Below, piece after piece: positions 24,058 through 36,354 of a DNA stretch of 64,000 bases (the first letter of the stretch is position 1; each line of letters begins with the position of its first letter). Source of the DNA: Diadema setosum (lineage: Eukaryota; Echinodermata; Echinoidea; Diadematoida; Diadematidae). The stretch covers positions 34,598,520-34,662,519 of the forward strand of contig NC_092701.1 of the NCBI RefSeq assembly GCF_964275005.1, written 5' to 3'. Below the pieces are notes generated by a model, which worked only from the letters and a program-made list of their open reading frames with translations, did no database searches and was not told the origin of the DNA. Made by a program: the position numbers and the translations under genes.

Positions 24058-27000
24058 ATGGCGGCAGCTTTGGAGAATGCGAATCTGCTCAACAGAGCGC
24101 TTATGACGACCCAGAAGTTGCGCATTGGTGTGACAAAAACCTTCAATCACCTCAAAGATGGAATCAAAGTGTCCAAAGAGGAAGGTGGTGCCTACAAAGC
24201 GTTTCTATCCCAGCTGCAGGAAGATCTCTTCATCATTCACGAAAGCTTTGTGTAAGTTTGGTCCTCGGGCTAACTACACGCAGCCGCGACAAAACGCGGC
24301 TACACCTCTATTCCTTCGCAGACGTTGTCATTTTTCAGTGTGGTTGTGCGACTCCTTCATGAATATCTTTATTAATCGTGGAAAACTAAAATACAAGGAA
24401 TTATCGTAATCTATGATAATCATTCAATAATCAATATGCGATTTTTTGTTTAATTACGTCAAAAACTCACCGAAATCTGTGGCTGAAATCAGGTCTGTAA
24501 ACGTCCTTATTGCTTCACTCCTCATCTGCGTGTTATTATGAATGGCATTCACTCTCGTATGCTACAACGTACAACGTAGGTAGTCGGAGAGGCGCCCTCT
24601 AGCTCTCCGACTACCTACGACCTACGTTGTACGTTGTAGTATACGAGAGTGAATGCCATTCAAATAACACGCAGATGAGGAGTGAAGCAATAAGGACGTT
24701 TACAGACCTGATTTCAGCCACAGATTTCGGTGAGTTTTTGACGTAATTAAAGAAAAAGTCGCATACCGATTATTGAATGATTATCATAGATTACGATAAT
24801 TCCTTGTATTTTAGTTTTCCACGATTAATAAAGATATTCATGGAGGAGTCGCACAACCACACTGAAAAATGACAACGTCTGCGAAGGAATAGAGGTGTAG
24901 CCGCGTTTTGTCGCGGCTACGTGTAGTTAGTCCTCGGGCTAGTGTTCCGTTTCCAGACATATCGTAGAAATAAGTATATGGGACTGTTAGGTCCTACTAG
25001 TGTTAGTATTACGATAGTCGTTGTTTGTGTTGACCTTAACGCCACGCCATTTACTCGATGATGACCAGCGGCAGTAACATTACAATGCAATGTTTATTGT
25101 TAGAGAAGTCTATTAAAGTTTTACAGCCATATTGGCACCTTTGCTTTGTTATTTGATTCTGGGATATGAGTATTCGGAAACCAGAATTCGGAATTCTTCA
25201 TTTTTTAATCTTCAACTTCAGTTAAAAGGGCTGGAATCCCTAGATCATACTAGATAGATGACAGCTTTTCACGAAGATTGTTGAGTAGGTCCTTATGCTT
25301 CCACAGTTCGGGACCCATCTTCCAAGAACCTAATCCACCAAGTGGAAATGGTCCAGAGAAGAGCTGCGCGATTCACTTTAAATCGCTACCATAATAACAC
25401 CTCAAGTGTCACCAAAATGCTACAAGAACTTGATTGGACCACTCTGGAACAACGCAGCTCACGGGCAGAAAAAATGACAGGCTACAATGTAATTGTGATG
25501 TACAAAATACACAATATGAATCTTACTCCTCTTTCAGCACAGGACTATATTATTAAACAGGCTAATCAGTTGACGAGAGCCTCGCAACCACACTCCTATC
25601 AGGTACCATACTCGAGAACTGAATCGCATCGCCATTCGTTCTTTCCAAGAACTAAGGAACTGGAATTCCCTGTCGTCAGAAATTGTTTCAGCGCCATCTG
25701 TGGGATCATTTCGAAACCGTCTAACGGTTGATCACAGTGGCTAGTTATTTTCGTCAAATTTTATATGTGCTTGTAAATATCTGTAAATAAGTTGTATTAT
25801 AATGTAAATAGCACAGTCTGCAAGAATCTTCAGTCTATTGAAGGAGGCAGACTTAATCAGAAGAAGAAAAAGAAGATGACATTAGCATTGTCACTGAGTA
25901 AATTTTAAACTTAAATTTAGTAAAAAAATAGCAGCACAGTGCAGCTCAACTTTCACTTTCCTCAGTTTCTTTCTTTCTCCTCTCCAATCCCTCCCTCCCC
26001 CTCTCTCACTGACACTGCACTGTATCACTGACCCTTCCTCTGGACCCTCTCCACATGTTTTGCTTTCTTAGCAGTAAACTTCGCTGTTATAAAATGGGCT
26101 TTAGAATCTCTGCATTCCTCTAATACTCTGTCTGGTCAATTATCATGTGTTGATTTTACTGTCACACTCACAGGCCCGAATTCACGAAGGTGGTTTAAAC
26201 TTAAACCATGGTACAAATTTAGACCATGGTCTAAAATAAGCGTTAAATAGGCGTACAAATACATGCGCGCATCAATGCACGTTTTTTTACTGGATGCCTG
26301 TTAGCGTACGCAATCTGTCAATCATATCTACGCAGAAGAAATATACATAAACCATGGTTTAAATTTAGACCACCTTCGTGAATTCGGGCCTGTCAGAGTC
26401 ACACTGATCCAAAACCCCAGGGTGCTTTTTAACACAGTTGGTGGGGCTGGTCGCAGTTAACTGATCCACACTGAGCAATGCGTCCGTGCGGTGAAATCTG
26501 AAAGCATGGATGGCTCAAGCCTTGACCTTATTTCTATTATTCTATTTGTAGGTGTACCGGACGCATGGTAGGGAAAAAAAGGCAAAGGTTGACCGAAAGA
26601 TCGGTCTGTATTCTATCTGATTGTTGAGGATATGTTCCACGGAGACTGTATCTGGCTTCACGGATCCCCTCCGAGAAGAGCGATAATGTAAAAAAATAAA
26701 TAAAATAAAAGTTTCACAGGATCCCCAGGATTTTGGACAGATGGATCTTTGTGTCAAGGAAAAAGGATGAATTTCATGAATTTACAGGCCCATTTTATAG
26801 AATTGATGATAGATACCGTACACAGGCCTATTTCGTGGATCAGTGAGAATTGGATATTCTCACTGTTGTGGGTTTAAACAGTTTCAAACTTAAACTCCTG
26901 CATCACAACACTTCTGTGCAATTTTCACTGATCCCCTCTATCCTGTGCATCATTTGTATATTTTCTATGATATGTTGACAAACCCTCTATAATAATTGTT

Positions 27001-30000
27001 TATGAGCCTCTGCTTGCCAGAGTATCTAGCCGTGATATTATGACAGATCCTTTGTGATATTAGACAAAAGCCAGACGGCATTAATATTCCCTTACAAATT
27101 CTTTCTTGTGGCTTGTCAACGGACACCGCCTGACCACTTGACTTCTGAGACTGCCGCTGTAACGTGTTGCCTGTTTTGATTGACATCACATCACATCACG
27201 TCACATCACATCTGATATGGAAGTGGAGAGGACTGGTTCTGTGAAGTAGTCTGGTCTCAACATAACAGAATTAACTTTAACTTCATTGCTTTACGTGCGT
27301 TGAGGAGCAGAGGCTTTGAATTTGTCCGCGCTCCAATGTCTGTCCAATAAATTTTTGAAGCACCCTTTGTTTTATACTGTCTAATTCTGTATCTATAATC
27401 TTAGGCTAAATATGGACTGCTCATTGTGCTACTACTCGCTAAACGACTTGCTCAAGTGAAACATCATTTGACACCTTTGATTAAAACACTAACACAATGT
27501 TGTATTACATGTGCATGCATTTTCTGTAACAATCGACTAATTACTTCAAGATGGCATCAACCAGCTGTGATGAACAAAATATGTGCAAGTTCTAATACTA
27601 CAGACCTATTTGGTTTTGAAGTACTCTCGCTTGGAAAAAAGAAGAAAAGATGATTAAATGGGTTATGCAATGAGTTACAGTAGGTGCATTGGTATGTCAT
27701 AAATTAAATACTCTTACAGGCATTCTGAAGCCTCCTTCTCTGAAAAGATTGTGCTTGAGTATTCTTAGCACTGTTTCACTTTTTTTTTTCCACAGGGAGC
27801 TGGAGAGATTGACAATGACTGTGAGAAGGCAGAAGGAGGTGGAAGCCATCGGTAACACAGGAGCCCTTAGCATGGATCCAGTCACAGACAAGACACCTCT
27901 CTACCCTAAAGCTCTGGAGACATACAAATGGGCTACAAGGGTAGGGCTACTCTTTCGCAGTTCTTGATGCAATTCTACAGCTCCACACAATTGATAGCAT
28001 GATATTCTACGAAATTACATCGCCTAATTGCTTCCTGCCGAAACTGATTCTCATGTGATGCAAGAGTGATGTACAGTACTTACAGAAATGTGACGGCAAA
28101 TTGTATGCACACTGATGTGAAAATGCATTGCATGGAAAAAGAAAAATCATAAGTACAGAAGGATGTCAACTGAAACAATGACTCTCATTGAATGACTTTC
28201 TTCCATTAGAATTGTCTCACAGCCTAACTGCCATATTGATCATCAAGACCTTTTTTGTTTCCTCTTTGATAATAACTGATTGGAATGAAAGTTGATATTG
28301 TAATCACTTAATAAGATGAAACAAAATTACAGCATGATCTGCACTACAAATTGGTTTATTCATATACTAGTGTATATGTAATATGAAATTTTTCATGATA
28401 TAATGAATGTATTTAATATGAATATGAGATTGGTACACATTTCATTGCAGTCGTGGTTTCAACACAGTAGTACAAAGAATTATATAATTTTTCCGCAGCT
28501 GAAGGAGCACTCAGCCCATGTGCAGAGCATCCTATCCAATAACTCCACCAAGCGTTCCTACGGTAGTGGGGGTACCTCAGCCAAGAGGAGAAAGCTTCCT
28601 CTCACCCATCTGAATGTATCACCACAGTGAGTAAAAAGAAATGAAATTTAGTTCTCCTTCCTACCTGTCAATACACCTGATTGGTAATGGTATGGGTTTA
28701 TCTTTATAGCATGAATCTAGTCCTGAGCTAGCACAAATAGAAGGTGTATTATGTTAATTCTTTCTTGGATCTGAGATGAATGAGGTCTGAAAAGAACATA
28801 CTCAAGTGATTATTATGTTCTGTTCTTTGTTACGATCATTCTATGAATTTTATATTGCGTATTTCATCTTTGCATACTATTTCAAGGTACTGTTGTATGA
28901 TGTAATAATATAAAGTAGTATGTAATTATTCAGTGATGAATTACTTGGCTCAAATAGTACATTGTACATGTGATTTGTTTGTTTGTTTGTATGTTTTTCT
29001 TATGCTTTTTGTCATTTTTTGTTTGTCTGCTGTACCTTTCAAATTTCAGAGTGGTTGACAACCTGATAATGAACTTAAGCCGTCAGCATAAAATCACCAA
29101 GATACAGATGAATCCAACAGTTCTCAAGGTACTGTACCTTTCTAATCTGTGCATAACTTTCAGTTATGATCAATTTTATGAAATCGTATTAGGGAGCCAC
29201 AGTTTTAGCGTATACTGTATGCAATGTTCCTTCTTAATATTGTATGCAGCTCAAAATGAATGTCATTTTCTATATTATTGTAATCTGACAGCATTCCTTT
29301 CATTGACACATTGAGAACATTCTTACCTTGCTTTCTCACAAATTTATCGGTATTGTTATTTTATTACTCTTTTCCATTGCTTTCATTTACCAACTTTGTT
29401 GCTTAAATTGAAAAACAAATTTGATAAATCTCCTTTCATTATACATGCAGTGGCGAATAAGTGCAGGTGAACTTGTTAATACATTTGCGTTCATAGATTA
29501 CTGTATATACTGCCAGTATTGAAAGTTGTTATATCCGTAATCAAAGCTTATCAAGGTATTATTCCATGTTTCTTCATTCTCCTATTCTTAGCATAAATCC
29601 ATATCTGGTCACTAATTCTTTGTCTCTGTAGGTTTCAGTCAGTAGAACCCTCCAAGCCATAGTAGTTCTCAGAAGCCTGCTCATCGAGAGAGTCCTAGTC
29701 CGTGCTCACCATGAGAATATTCTTAATGATGATGGAACGGTAAGGAAATCACCAAGCTCTCTGTCTGTATATTGTTTCCTCACGTTGTTATTACATTCTA
29801 AGACATTGTTAGTATAGAATTAAGCAAATGGGGTCATGGGTTTGTCATGGTCATGTGCTAAATCGTGAAAGGCTTATGTGCTTCCAATATCTTCAACTCA
29901 ATAGACTTGAATTTTGGTATCTTAAAATTGTTGGCATGTAATCTTGTAGGTAGGTAAGATAGAAAGACCTATGCTGGGAATAATTTCCCTGGTATCTCAT

Positions 30001-31855
30001 CACAATTTGCTATGCATGTTTTATATCACTGCTACATGAACTATCATTTGTGTAGCAGTTTTCTTCCATAGAAGTGTACAGTACAGGATACCATTAAAAA
30101 AAGTACTCATTTGCTGAAATTCAACTTCGAGTTGGAAAATTTTCCCTGATATGTTTTGTGTTGATATGTCATGCAATGCATCTATAGCATGAAGAAACTA
30201 AAATATAGCCATATAGCCATATAGCCACATGAAGTACCGGTAATGAAAGTAGTGAGCACTGTTGTCCAGTCTTGTCAGTGTTTATTTCCTGCTCTCATAT
30301 ATTCAGTCACTGTTCTACATAAGGACAAGGTGCTCTATGTGCATGACATTAAGGATTGGTGGTTGCATACATTTAATCAAATGTATACACTCTCCTCTTT
30401 CACTCTCATATTTCTGTCATCATGCAGTCTGAATAGATATAGGATCTAATTATTCATAAACATGATGTCTCATTGTGAATGGCACTAACATGTGATTCCA
30501 TTTGGATGTACTTGTTTCTGTTGCTTTTTATTTCTTGCAGGTGGATCTATGGACCCCGTCAAAGTATGAGGTTTTTCGAAAGGTAAGAAATGGTGGTTAC
30601 TTGCTCATGCAAGACTTAAACACCAAATGTTCAAAAACATCTGATGAGGCAATGTTTCAAAAAATTTTTGTTAATTTCTTTTAGTAAATGAGATAGATTT
30701 CTTTCTCTTCCTGCTATTGATATATGATCGTTAATGAAATATCTTTTTATGGCTTTGTCTGTCATTTTAACTGATAGTGAGTGTTAGAACATATCATCAC
30801 AACAGAATTAACTGCTTCAAAAGCTTTCTAAACATTTTGGGTTTGTGATTTTAGCAGTGAGAATCATGTGCTTGAACCCCAATTTAATGCAAAATTGTAT
30901 TTTATCAAAAAGTTGATGCCAATTTAAAGTTGCTGGCACACTAATCTATTAATGGAACAAAAAAAAATGTATATGTATTTGCCAAGTTATTCCTACCAAT
31001 GGGGCCTAGTAATGATTGATTGATTGATTACTTTATTGTCCACTCTGGAAATTCTTTGTACATTGGATATCACAACAAGCAAACATTAAATACACCACAG
31101 ACATGTCACAGAATGCGATTGAAACTAACACATATTAACATACAATAACATATACACCATAACTGTGAAGATGAAGATAATACTTATGATTACCATAATT
31201 ATGTTCATGACCATGCAACCTGTATGTATGCTGCATACTCCTAACCTCTGTGCCATTCGTACCATCATGACTGTTGCTTTTCAGATCACAGAACATGCCA
31301 CAGCAGCAATGCTCCGGTACTACCTCCCTACACTCCAAGAGCTCTCCTTCCGATCTTTTATGGTAAGATAAAGATTTGTTTGTACATGTAAGTGACCACA
31401 TTACATAAATGATACTATTCAACAGATCAGAGACCTGTAAGGAGCAGTAACTTTCAAATGTAAGTTATCATCACCGCCAGGGCCACATTTTCAAAAGTGG
31501 GAGGGGGGCCCACTTCCGGGTTTCATGAGCAAACAAGCAAAAAAAAAAAAAAAAAGGTCTTCAGCTCAGCTTTCTCATTCCACTTCCGGGTTCCTTCAGC
31601 TGACAAGCATAAAAAAAGAAAGAAAAAAGTCTTCACCTCAAACACAAAGGCCTAATGTGCTCACACTTCAAGGTTTCTATCTGTTTCTTTCTAGTGCCAC
31701 TTAACGCACTTCCGGGATAGTGGGAGAGTCTGGTTCCGCCGGCCATGATCATCATTGTGGAACTTTTAGTTTTTATGTGTCCATTCATAGAGAAGGAAAC
31801 ACTCATACCAGTACATGATTCAAACTATCCATAGATATATCATATGACAGTTTTG

Positions 31856-31887
<32 letters not shown>

Positions 31888-32218
31888 GTCAACAATTGAG
31901 TGCTGTTGCTTTGTTTTTTATTTGTATGAAAAGATAGTGTGGATTGGACATCATGGAATGCATATTTACTGTGTTGTTTTCTCTATCCTTGTTTTATTGG
32001 TATATTATTAATTACTCATGTAATTATTGTGTCTCATCCATTGCTTTTCCCCTATGTTATATTTGCTTGTACGATCTCAACAGCACTGGCTGAGCAGCTA
32101 CTCCAAGCTTTTCTTCACTCCTTGCCGACTGTGTGGTAAATACCTCAAAGACAACCTGCCACCAACCTGGCGGTGCTTTCGGACGCTCGAAACCTATCAT
32201 GAATGTTGTCGGCCCTAA
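24058..32218 (+). CDS. MED27: Mediator complex subunit 27 (complete, eight exons)
   Basis: Exons: 24058-24251, 27796-27940, 28499-28626, 29050-29128, 29632-29739, 30541-30582, 31285-31362, 32084-32218 (stop TAA). They join in frame to 302 residues, close to human MED27 (about 311). Diagnostic stretches are DPVTDKTPLYPKALETYKW (human DPVQDKTPLYSQLLQAYKW), SAKRRK in the nuclear-type basic patch, and a C-terminal zinc-finger-like CRLCGKYL-NLPPTWR-FRTLETYHECC block (human CQRCGKFL-GLPPTWR-FRTLEAFHDTC). MED27 is a Mediator tail/upper-middle subunit that couples transcription factors to RNA polymerase II in the nucleus. The start is the first ATG, in MAAALENANLL. Intron 1 (3.5 kb) holds a large palindrome, a LINE fragment and a MITE. 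Intron 7 (31363-32083) holds tandem repeats. The other introns show little. Confidence 0.95.
24271..24929. mobile_element. Large near-perfect palindrome (MULE-like foldback) in MED27 intron 1
   Basis: A 659-bp element starting TAACTACACGCAGCCGCG and ending with the inverse. Its two arms of about 330 bp match almost base for base around a centre near 24590-24610 (GGCGCCCTCTAGCTC). It is bracketed by a direct repeat GTCCTCGGGC (24261-24270 and 24930-24939), a perfect 10-bp target-site duplication. Long inverted repeats plus a 9-11-bp duplication fit Mutator-like non-autonomous elements (inference). It has no coding capacity and begins about 20 bp past the exon 1 splice donor. Confidence 0.85.
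25290..25876 (+). mobile_element. 5'-truncated non-LTR retrotransposon (LINE), 3' end only
   Basis: The frame at about 25294-25731 encodes the C-terminal part of a LINE reverse-transcriptase ORF. It has the familiar VEMVQRRAARF, TSSVTKMLQELDWTTLEQR and HSFFPRT motifs of Jockey/CR1/L2-type elements. A 3' tail of about 145 bp follows, ending in GAAGGAGGCAGACTTAATCA and a short GAA-rich run. The endonuclease and RT catalytic regions are absent, so it is a dead-on-arrival copy. The same 3' tail appears at 35566-35632. The exact clade cannot be set from this fragment. Confidence 0.85.
26171..26392. mobile_element. MITE with CAGGCCCGAATTCACGAAGG ends
   Basis: A 222-bp element with near-perfect inverted ends of about 30 bp, running into AAACCATGGT motifs on each side. 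It lies in MED27 intron 1 and has no coding capacity. Short GTCACACT repeats lie just outside both ends, but a clean target duplication was not confirmed. Confidence 0.75.
26545..26740 (+). repeat. Interspersed A-tailed repeat, copy 1
   Basis: About 100 bp (TTGACCGAAAGATCGGTCTG onward, including GATATGTTCC-CGGAGACT and GGCTTCAC) matches 40905-41000. Both copies are followed by A-rich tails (here AAAAAATAAATAAAATAAAA). This suggests a retroposed SINE or the 3' end of a LINE; no tRNA-like promoter boxes were recognised. Confidence 0.5.
31013..31100 (-). repeat. Possible retroposon 3' tail, minus strand
   Basis: Read on the minus strand, this ends in AATAAAGTAATCAATCAATC, a polyadenylation-like motif followed by ATCA repeats, as seen at the 3' end of some LINE/SINE families. 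It is short and without coding capacity, so the call is weak. It lies in MED27 intron 6. Confidence 0.3.
31510..31720. repeat. Imperfect tandem repeat of about 70-80 bp
   Basis: CACTTCCGGGTTTC-type units start at about 31510 and 31580, each with an A-rich run and GTCTTCA. A third partial CACTTCCGGGATAG occurs near 31709. It lies in MED27 intron 7. Confidence 0.5.
31859..31887. repeat. (CAA)n microsatellite
   Basis: About nine CAA units in MED27 intron 7. Confidence 0.8.
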
Positions 32219-33083
32219 GTGTCATCACACTGAAATGTGCATGTCAAGTCTTGATGTAGTTGTGGTAGTTGATATTTATTCTAAAGAAAAACAAAGACCC
32301 ATGTTTTAGTGATTCATTCCACAACTTTCTTCGATCAAATTTACAAGCAAAACTACAATGAAATCATAGAGAGTTGCTGTAAACCTTGCAGTGGTATACA
32401 GATAACTGCCAGAAAGTGAGAGATCATTTCAGGCAAGGATGCTTATATTTCATGGACAAGGAATGATTTGCTTTTATCCAAAAGTTGGTGCTTAACTCAT
32501 GCACTGTGATGTCTCCGTTCACATGGAAAAACAAGTTTCCACGGCCATGAGTGTTTACGCATCCTATCTATAACCGGTTTGTCAAGTCTTGTTTGAGTCT
32601 GCTTATTATTTATTTATTCATGGAATACCCTTTCCCTCATCAGGAGAAATTAGTTTGCAGAACCCACGGCTGAGGAGGTACTCTCCAACATCAAAGTGAC
32701 TGCTGTGAATTTCCCATTACAATATCTTTATCATGTTTGGTATGTGTAAAGAATGCATTCTAAATGTTGGTAATGAAAAAGGAGAAAATTTTGGAATATG
32801 CATCTTTCGATGTGGAATCATTGGTATCACTAAATCTGTCATGTTGGTGTTTTTGTTTTGTTTTGTTTACTTTTTTTATTAAAGCGACTGTATTACTGGC
32901 CCATTACTGTATGAGAGGTTTTTCAGAAATCTCTTGCACAAGCCACTCATGAAGGTGCTGAAAATACAAAGACAGCTGTTGAGAGAAGGGTGCTGTGACA
33001 TATCCTGTAAATGAGGTTGGAATAAGAGTGGAGAGGTTCTTGACACCCATTCTAATGAGACATTTTATGTTGTAAAATCGTCC

Positions 33084-33149
33084 CACTTTTCACAAAGTGA
33101 CGGAAAGCCGCACGGAAACCGTGCGGCTTCCGTCACTTCGTGAAAAGTG
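33084..33149. repeat. Near-perfect 66-nt hairpin in the MED27 3' UTR
   Basis: The left arm CACTTTTCACAAAGTGACGG continues to GCCGCACGG. The right arm CCGTGCGGCTTCCGTCACTT continues to CGTGAAAAGTG. The arms pair over about 31 bp with one mismatch and one extra base, around a loop of about 3-4 nt. It could be a tiny foldback element, an RNA structural element or a small-RNA precursor; the sequence alone does not say which. Confidence 0.75.
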
Positions 33150-34021
33150 AGGCGAAATGTCTTGTGCACATAGCTGCCATCGACCCTCTATGTAGCCAGG
33201 CACTGAGCTTAACTTGCCCAGCTTTTTCACTAGCATTCAGTAATCCATCAAAGCTTAACCTCTGTGTAGATTAGCAATCTCATTCAGGTGTAGCAATGTG
33301 CCACAGTGCAAATGGAAGACCTTGGTGACTCTAGGGATTAGGGGATTAAGTTAATCTCTATTCCTTGACAATTAGTTTCCAGACAATTGTGCCTGTGCAA
33401 AGAAAGTGCTTCGTTGTGCCAACCTATCAGTGAAGAGAACATGTGAGGGTGAGAGATGACGAGTTGACACAAAGTTTAGCTGAACTTCAGTCAGCTTGTT
33501 ACCTCAGCTTCTGTTCTAGCACGCTGAGCAGGTGTGCTTGTTGTTATCTGACTGCGGCCTGCCTCAGACGGTGATTGATACATTTCTTATTTAAGACTCT
33601 CTCTGTGGTTACACTCTCAGATTAAGATTAATGGTATAATGGTCACATGACAAGTGCCTGGCAATTAATCATGCTGGCTGTGTATTTCCAGGGTGTATAA
33701 AAGCAGCAGTTTTTAATGACAAGATTGTCAAACATGTCTCTTCCAACACAGAAATGTTGACATTTTTCTGCAACAGTGTTTGAAATGACAATGGCAAGTG
33801 TGTTTAAAACTCCTACACTTTGAATGTTATGATGGGTGACTTATGGACATTTTAAGGACTTCAAGTCATGTACCTACCTTGACCATGCAGATTTTTTTGT
33901 TATGTTTTGTATGTTTTGTTGTTTCAGTCATTGTGCAAATGATATTTCATCCATGCAGATATGTCAGTCATTGTTATGTCTCACCTGTTAAAGATGTTTT
34001 GTAAATACATGTACCTGTATA

Positions 34022-34031
34022 AATAAATAAA
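34022..34031 (+). promoter_or_regulatory. Polyadenylation signal of MED27
   Basis: Two overlapping AATAAA hexamers in TATAAATAAATAAAGAATG, the first convincing signal after the MED27 stop codon. Confidence 0.55.
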
Positions 34032-35565
34032 GAATGTAACATGCTCGTTATTTAGAAATGAAAGCTCTACTTTGTTTTGAGAAGTCATCGTTGGTTCATT
34101 TCCAAAACAAAAAACAAACAAAAAAACTACACATATATTTATTTCTTTTTATTCCTTTTTTATTTTCTGGTCCAAGACATATAGTTACGCGTGAGATTTG
34201 AGAATGTGCATTGTGGAATCTCAGGTGAGCGAGTGCAGTTTTGCCATTTGTAGGTGCTGTAGAGTTTGGTGGTATGGTAAGTTTTGCAGCATTGTGGTTT
34301 GAATGTGGCTCCATCTAGACCCTGACTAGGTTACTGTTTTTAAGAAAAAATCTGCATTCAGTAAGAGTCATATTATGGTATAATCAGTCATACCAATATA
34401 AACTGATAAATGTTTGTCTAAAATGTGTGTGAAGGTATGAATTCTCTGTCATGTATTATGTCACGCAGTGTGAGGCTAACTTCATGATGTGACACAAGTG
34501 TGTGTGTCTTTATCCACCCCCCCCCCCCTTTTACTGATCCCAGGCATGCTCTTGGATTGAGATCTTGTCAGCTGTACTTAATTACATGATAGACATGACA
34601 ATACATGTACTGTGTTCACAAGCACACACATGATCGAACAGGCACACACACACATGCTAGCAAGCATATTTGCACAACTTGCAGATGCCATCTGCCCTTG
34701 CCAACACTTTACAACACATGAAAACTGGTCTAGCGACTTGAGTCCAGGTTTCAGTGATGTGTTTCTGTAAATGACAGATCTGTCACAATGCCAAGATATG
34801 GGTATGAAGAGTGTTGTGAAAGGATGTCATAGAATCAAATGAAGTAAGAACCAACAAACCCTCATTAACATTCTCTCTAATTCATCTTTCCATCACATTC
34901 CACCAAGTGGCTGACATATCACCATAACAGAAGAAAAATTATGTGGAAGTACTTCAATCAGGGTGTGCAGTAGTAAAACATGATTTTTTCTTTTAATTAG
35001 CATTGAATATAGAGTTCTTGACTTACAATATTCCAGGAAAAGTAAGAGAGCATTAGAAGAGAAATTAGAATACAGGAAGAAGTCCACCTTTCACATGTTT
35101 TCATATTTTCGATGATTGCATATCCCAACAATCATTAGAAATGGCACAAATAACTTCATTAAATATAGATGACTTTTTACACACAGTATGACGAAAATAT
35201 GTACAGAACTTAATTTCATGTAGCTGCCACGACACGATATTCAGAATCATGAATTGCCATGAAGAGTATAAAAGGTTGTGCTATTTATACAACCATAAAA
35301 ACCACTTGACTGAAAGTCATGCTGGGGGAGGGGGATTAGGATTGAAGAGGGTCACGGACTGGAAGAAAAGAAAAATCTTATTTCCACCAACACTACTTTG
35401 TTGCATGTGAAAAATAAAGCAGCAATGGGTGATTTCACCGAAAGTGAGCTCCAGCATCAAATACAGTTTCTGTTCCTGTTACTTGCTCATCAAAAATAGA
35501 TATTATCCTGCTTGATTGTAAAACAGCTGCATTTACCAGTGATTTCTGATATTGCCAGTTCTGGA

Positions 35566-35632
35566 AGTCTGCAAGAATCTTCAGTCTATTGAAGGAGGCA
35601 GACTTAATCAGAAGAAGAAGAAGAAGAAGAAG
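35566..35632 (+). mobile_element. Short LINE 3' tail with GAA microsatellite
   Basis: About 55 bp (AGTCTGCAAGAATCTTCAGT onward) is essentially identical to the 3' end of the LINE at 25815-25869, and it ends in seven or so GAA units. It is an extremely 5'-truncated copy of the same family. Confidence 0.75.
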
Positions 35633-35916
35633 GATGGGAGCATATTATTGGGCAAAATCAATCTTGGCTTGTTGTTTCGGTCCAAGCGCAGCCTTCTATG
35701 TTGCAAAGTTAGAAAAGCTGACCAATATTAGGCAATTAAATACTTCTCAAGGCACAATGTAGAACATTGAACACTTAAAACCTTGCTGGACTCTTACAGA
35801 GGGACTGAGCAAAGCTGTCTGATATACTCCTCACATTACAGTCTTTGTACTACATGTAGAGTCGCATATTCACATTAGACTACAAGCACGGCTTCCTTCT
35901 CAAAATTTACAATTTC

Positions 35917-35922
35917 TTTATT
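35917..35922 (-). promoter_or_regulatory. Candidate polyadenylation signal of CFAP77
   Basis: Minus-strand AATAAA, about 430 bp past the CFAP77 stop codon. Confidence 0.4.
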
Positions 35923-36354
35923 TCGATTGACAAAATTGTGTTAACTGCTTTATAATATGATATCTCTTGTCTTTTGCAGTAGTTTATACAAAAATCTAAT
36001 TTCTTGATGCACTCTGCTAAATAACTGCAGAACTGCTGATACACGTGTGCAACTTTGCACTCACAGTGGACAGCAAAAGAAATCAGTTATTCTCTTTTTT
36101 TTAAATGATCATGAATATTTCTTAATTTGCATATGATTTTACTAGACCAATGCATAGAATACATTTCCTTCAGGATTCCACAATCATAAACATGATTTTC
36201 CTGTTTACAAGAACATAGCTTGATATCGATTAACCCAGTGAAAATCATGCAAACTTGATATGTAGATATGAGTATGACAAACACAGCATATCACCAGTAG
36301 TCTCATGCATGTGCTTCATGGTACAGTCCAATTTTCATTGTCTGTGAATTTCAT

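Larger units (their letters stand above)
32219..34050 (+). other. MED27 3' UTR (predicted)
   Basis: Non-coding sequence from the MED27 stop to overlapping AATAAA signals at 34022-34031. It contains a strong hairpin at 33084-33149. No other gene or repeat is recognised. Confidence 0.5.
34051..36354. other. Intergenic space between convergent MED27 and CFAP77
   Basis: AT-rich and gene-free. It contains a C run near 34518-34528, CA-rich sequence at 34620-34660, a LINE tail at 35566-35632, and a minus-strand polyadenylation candidate at 35917-35922. The part from that signal to 36354 is probably CFAP77 3' UTR. Confidence 0.45.

Noticed and set aside
26841-26865. Perfect 10-bp inverted repeat CAGTGAGAAT...ATTCTCACTG
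   Set aside because: Too short and isolated to support a function; expected occasionally in 64 kb.
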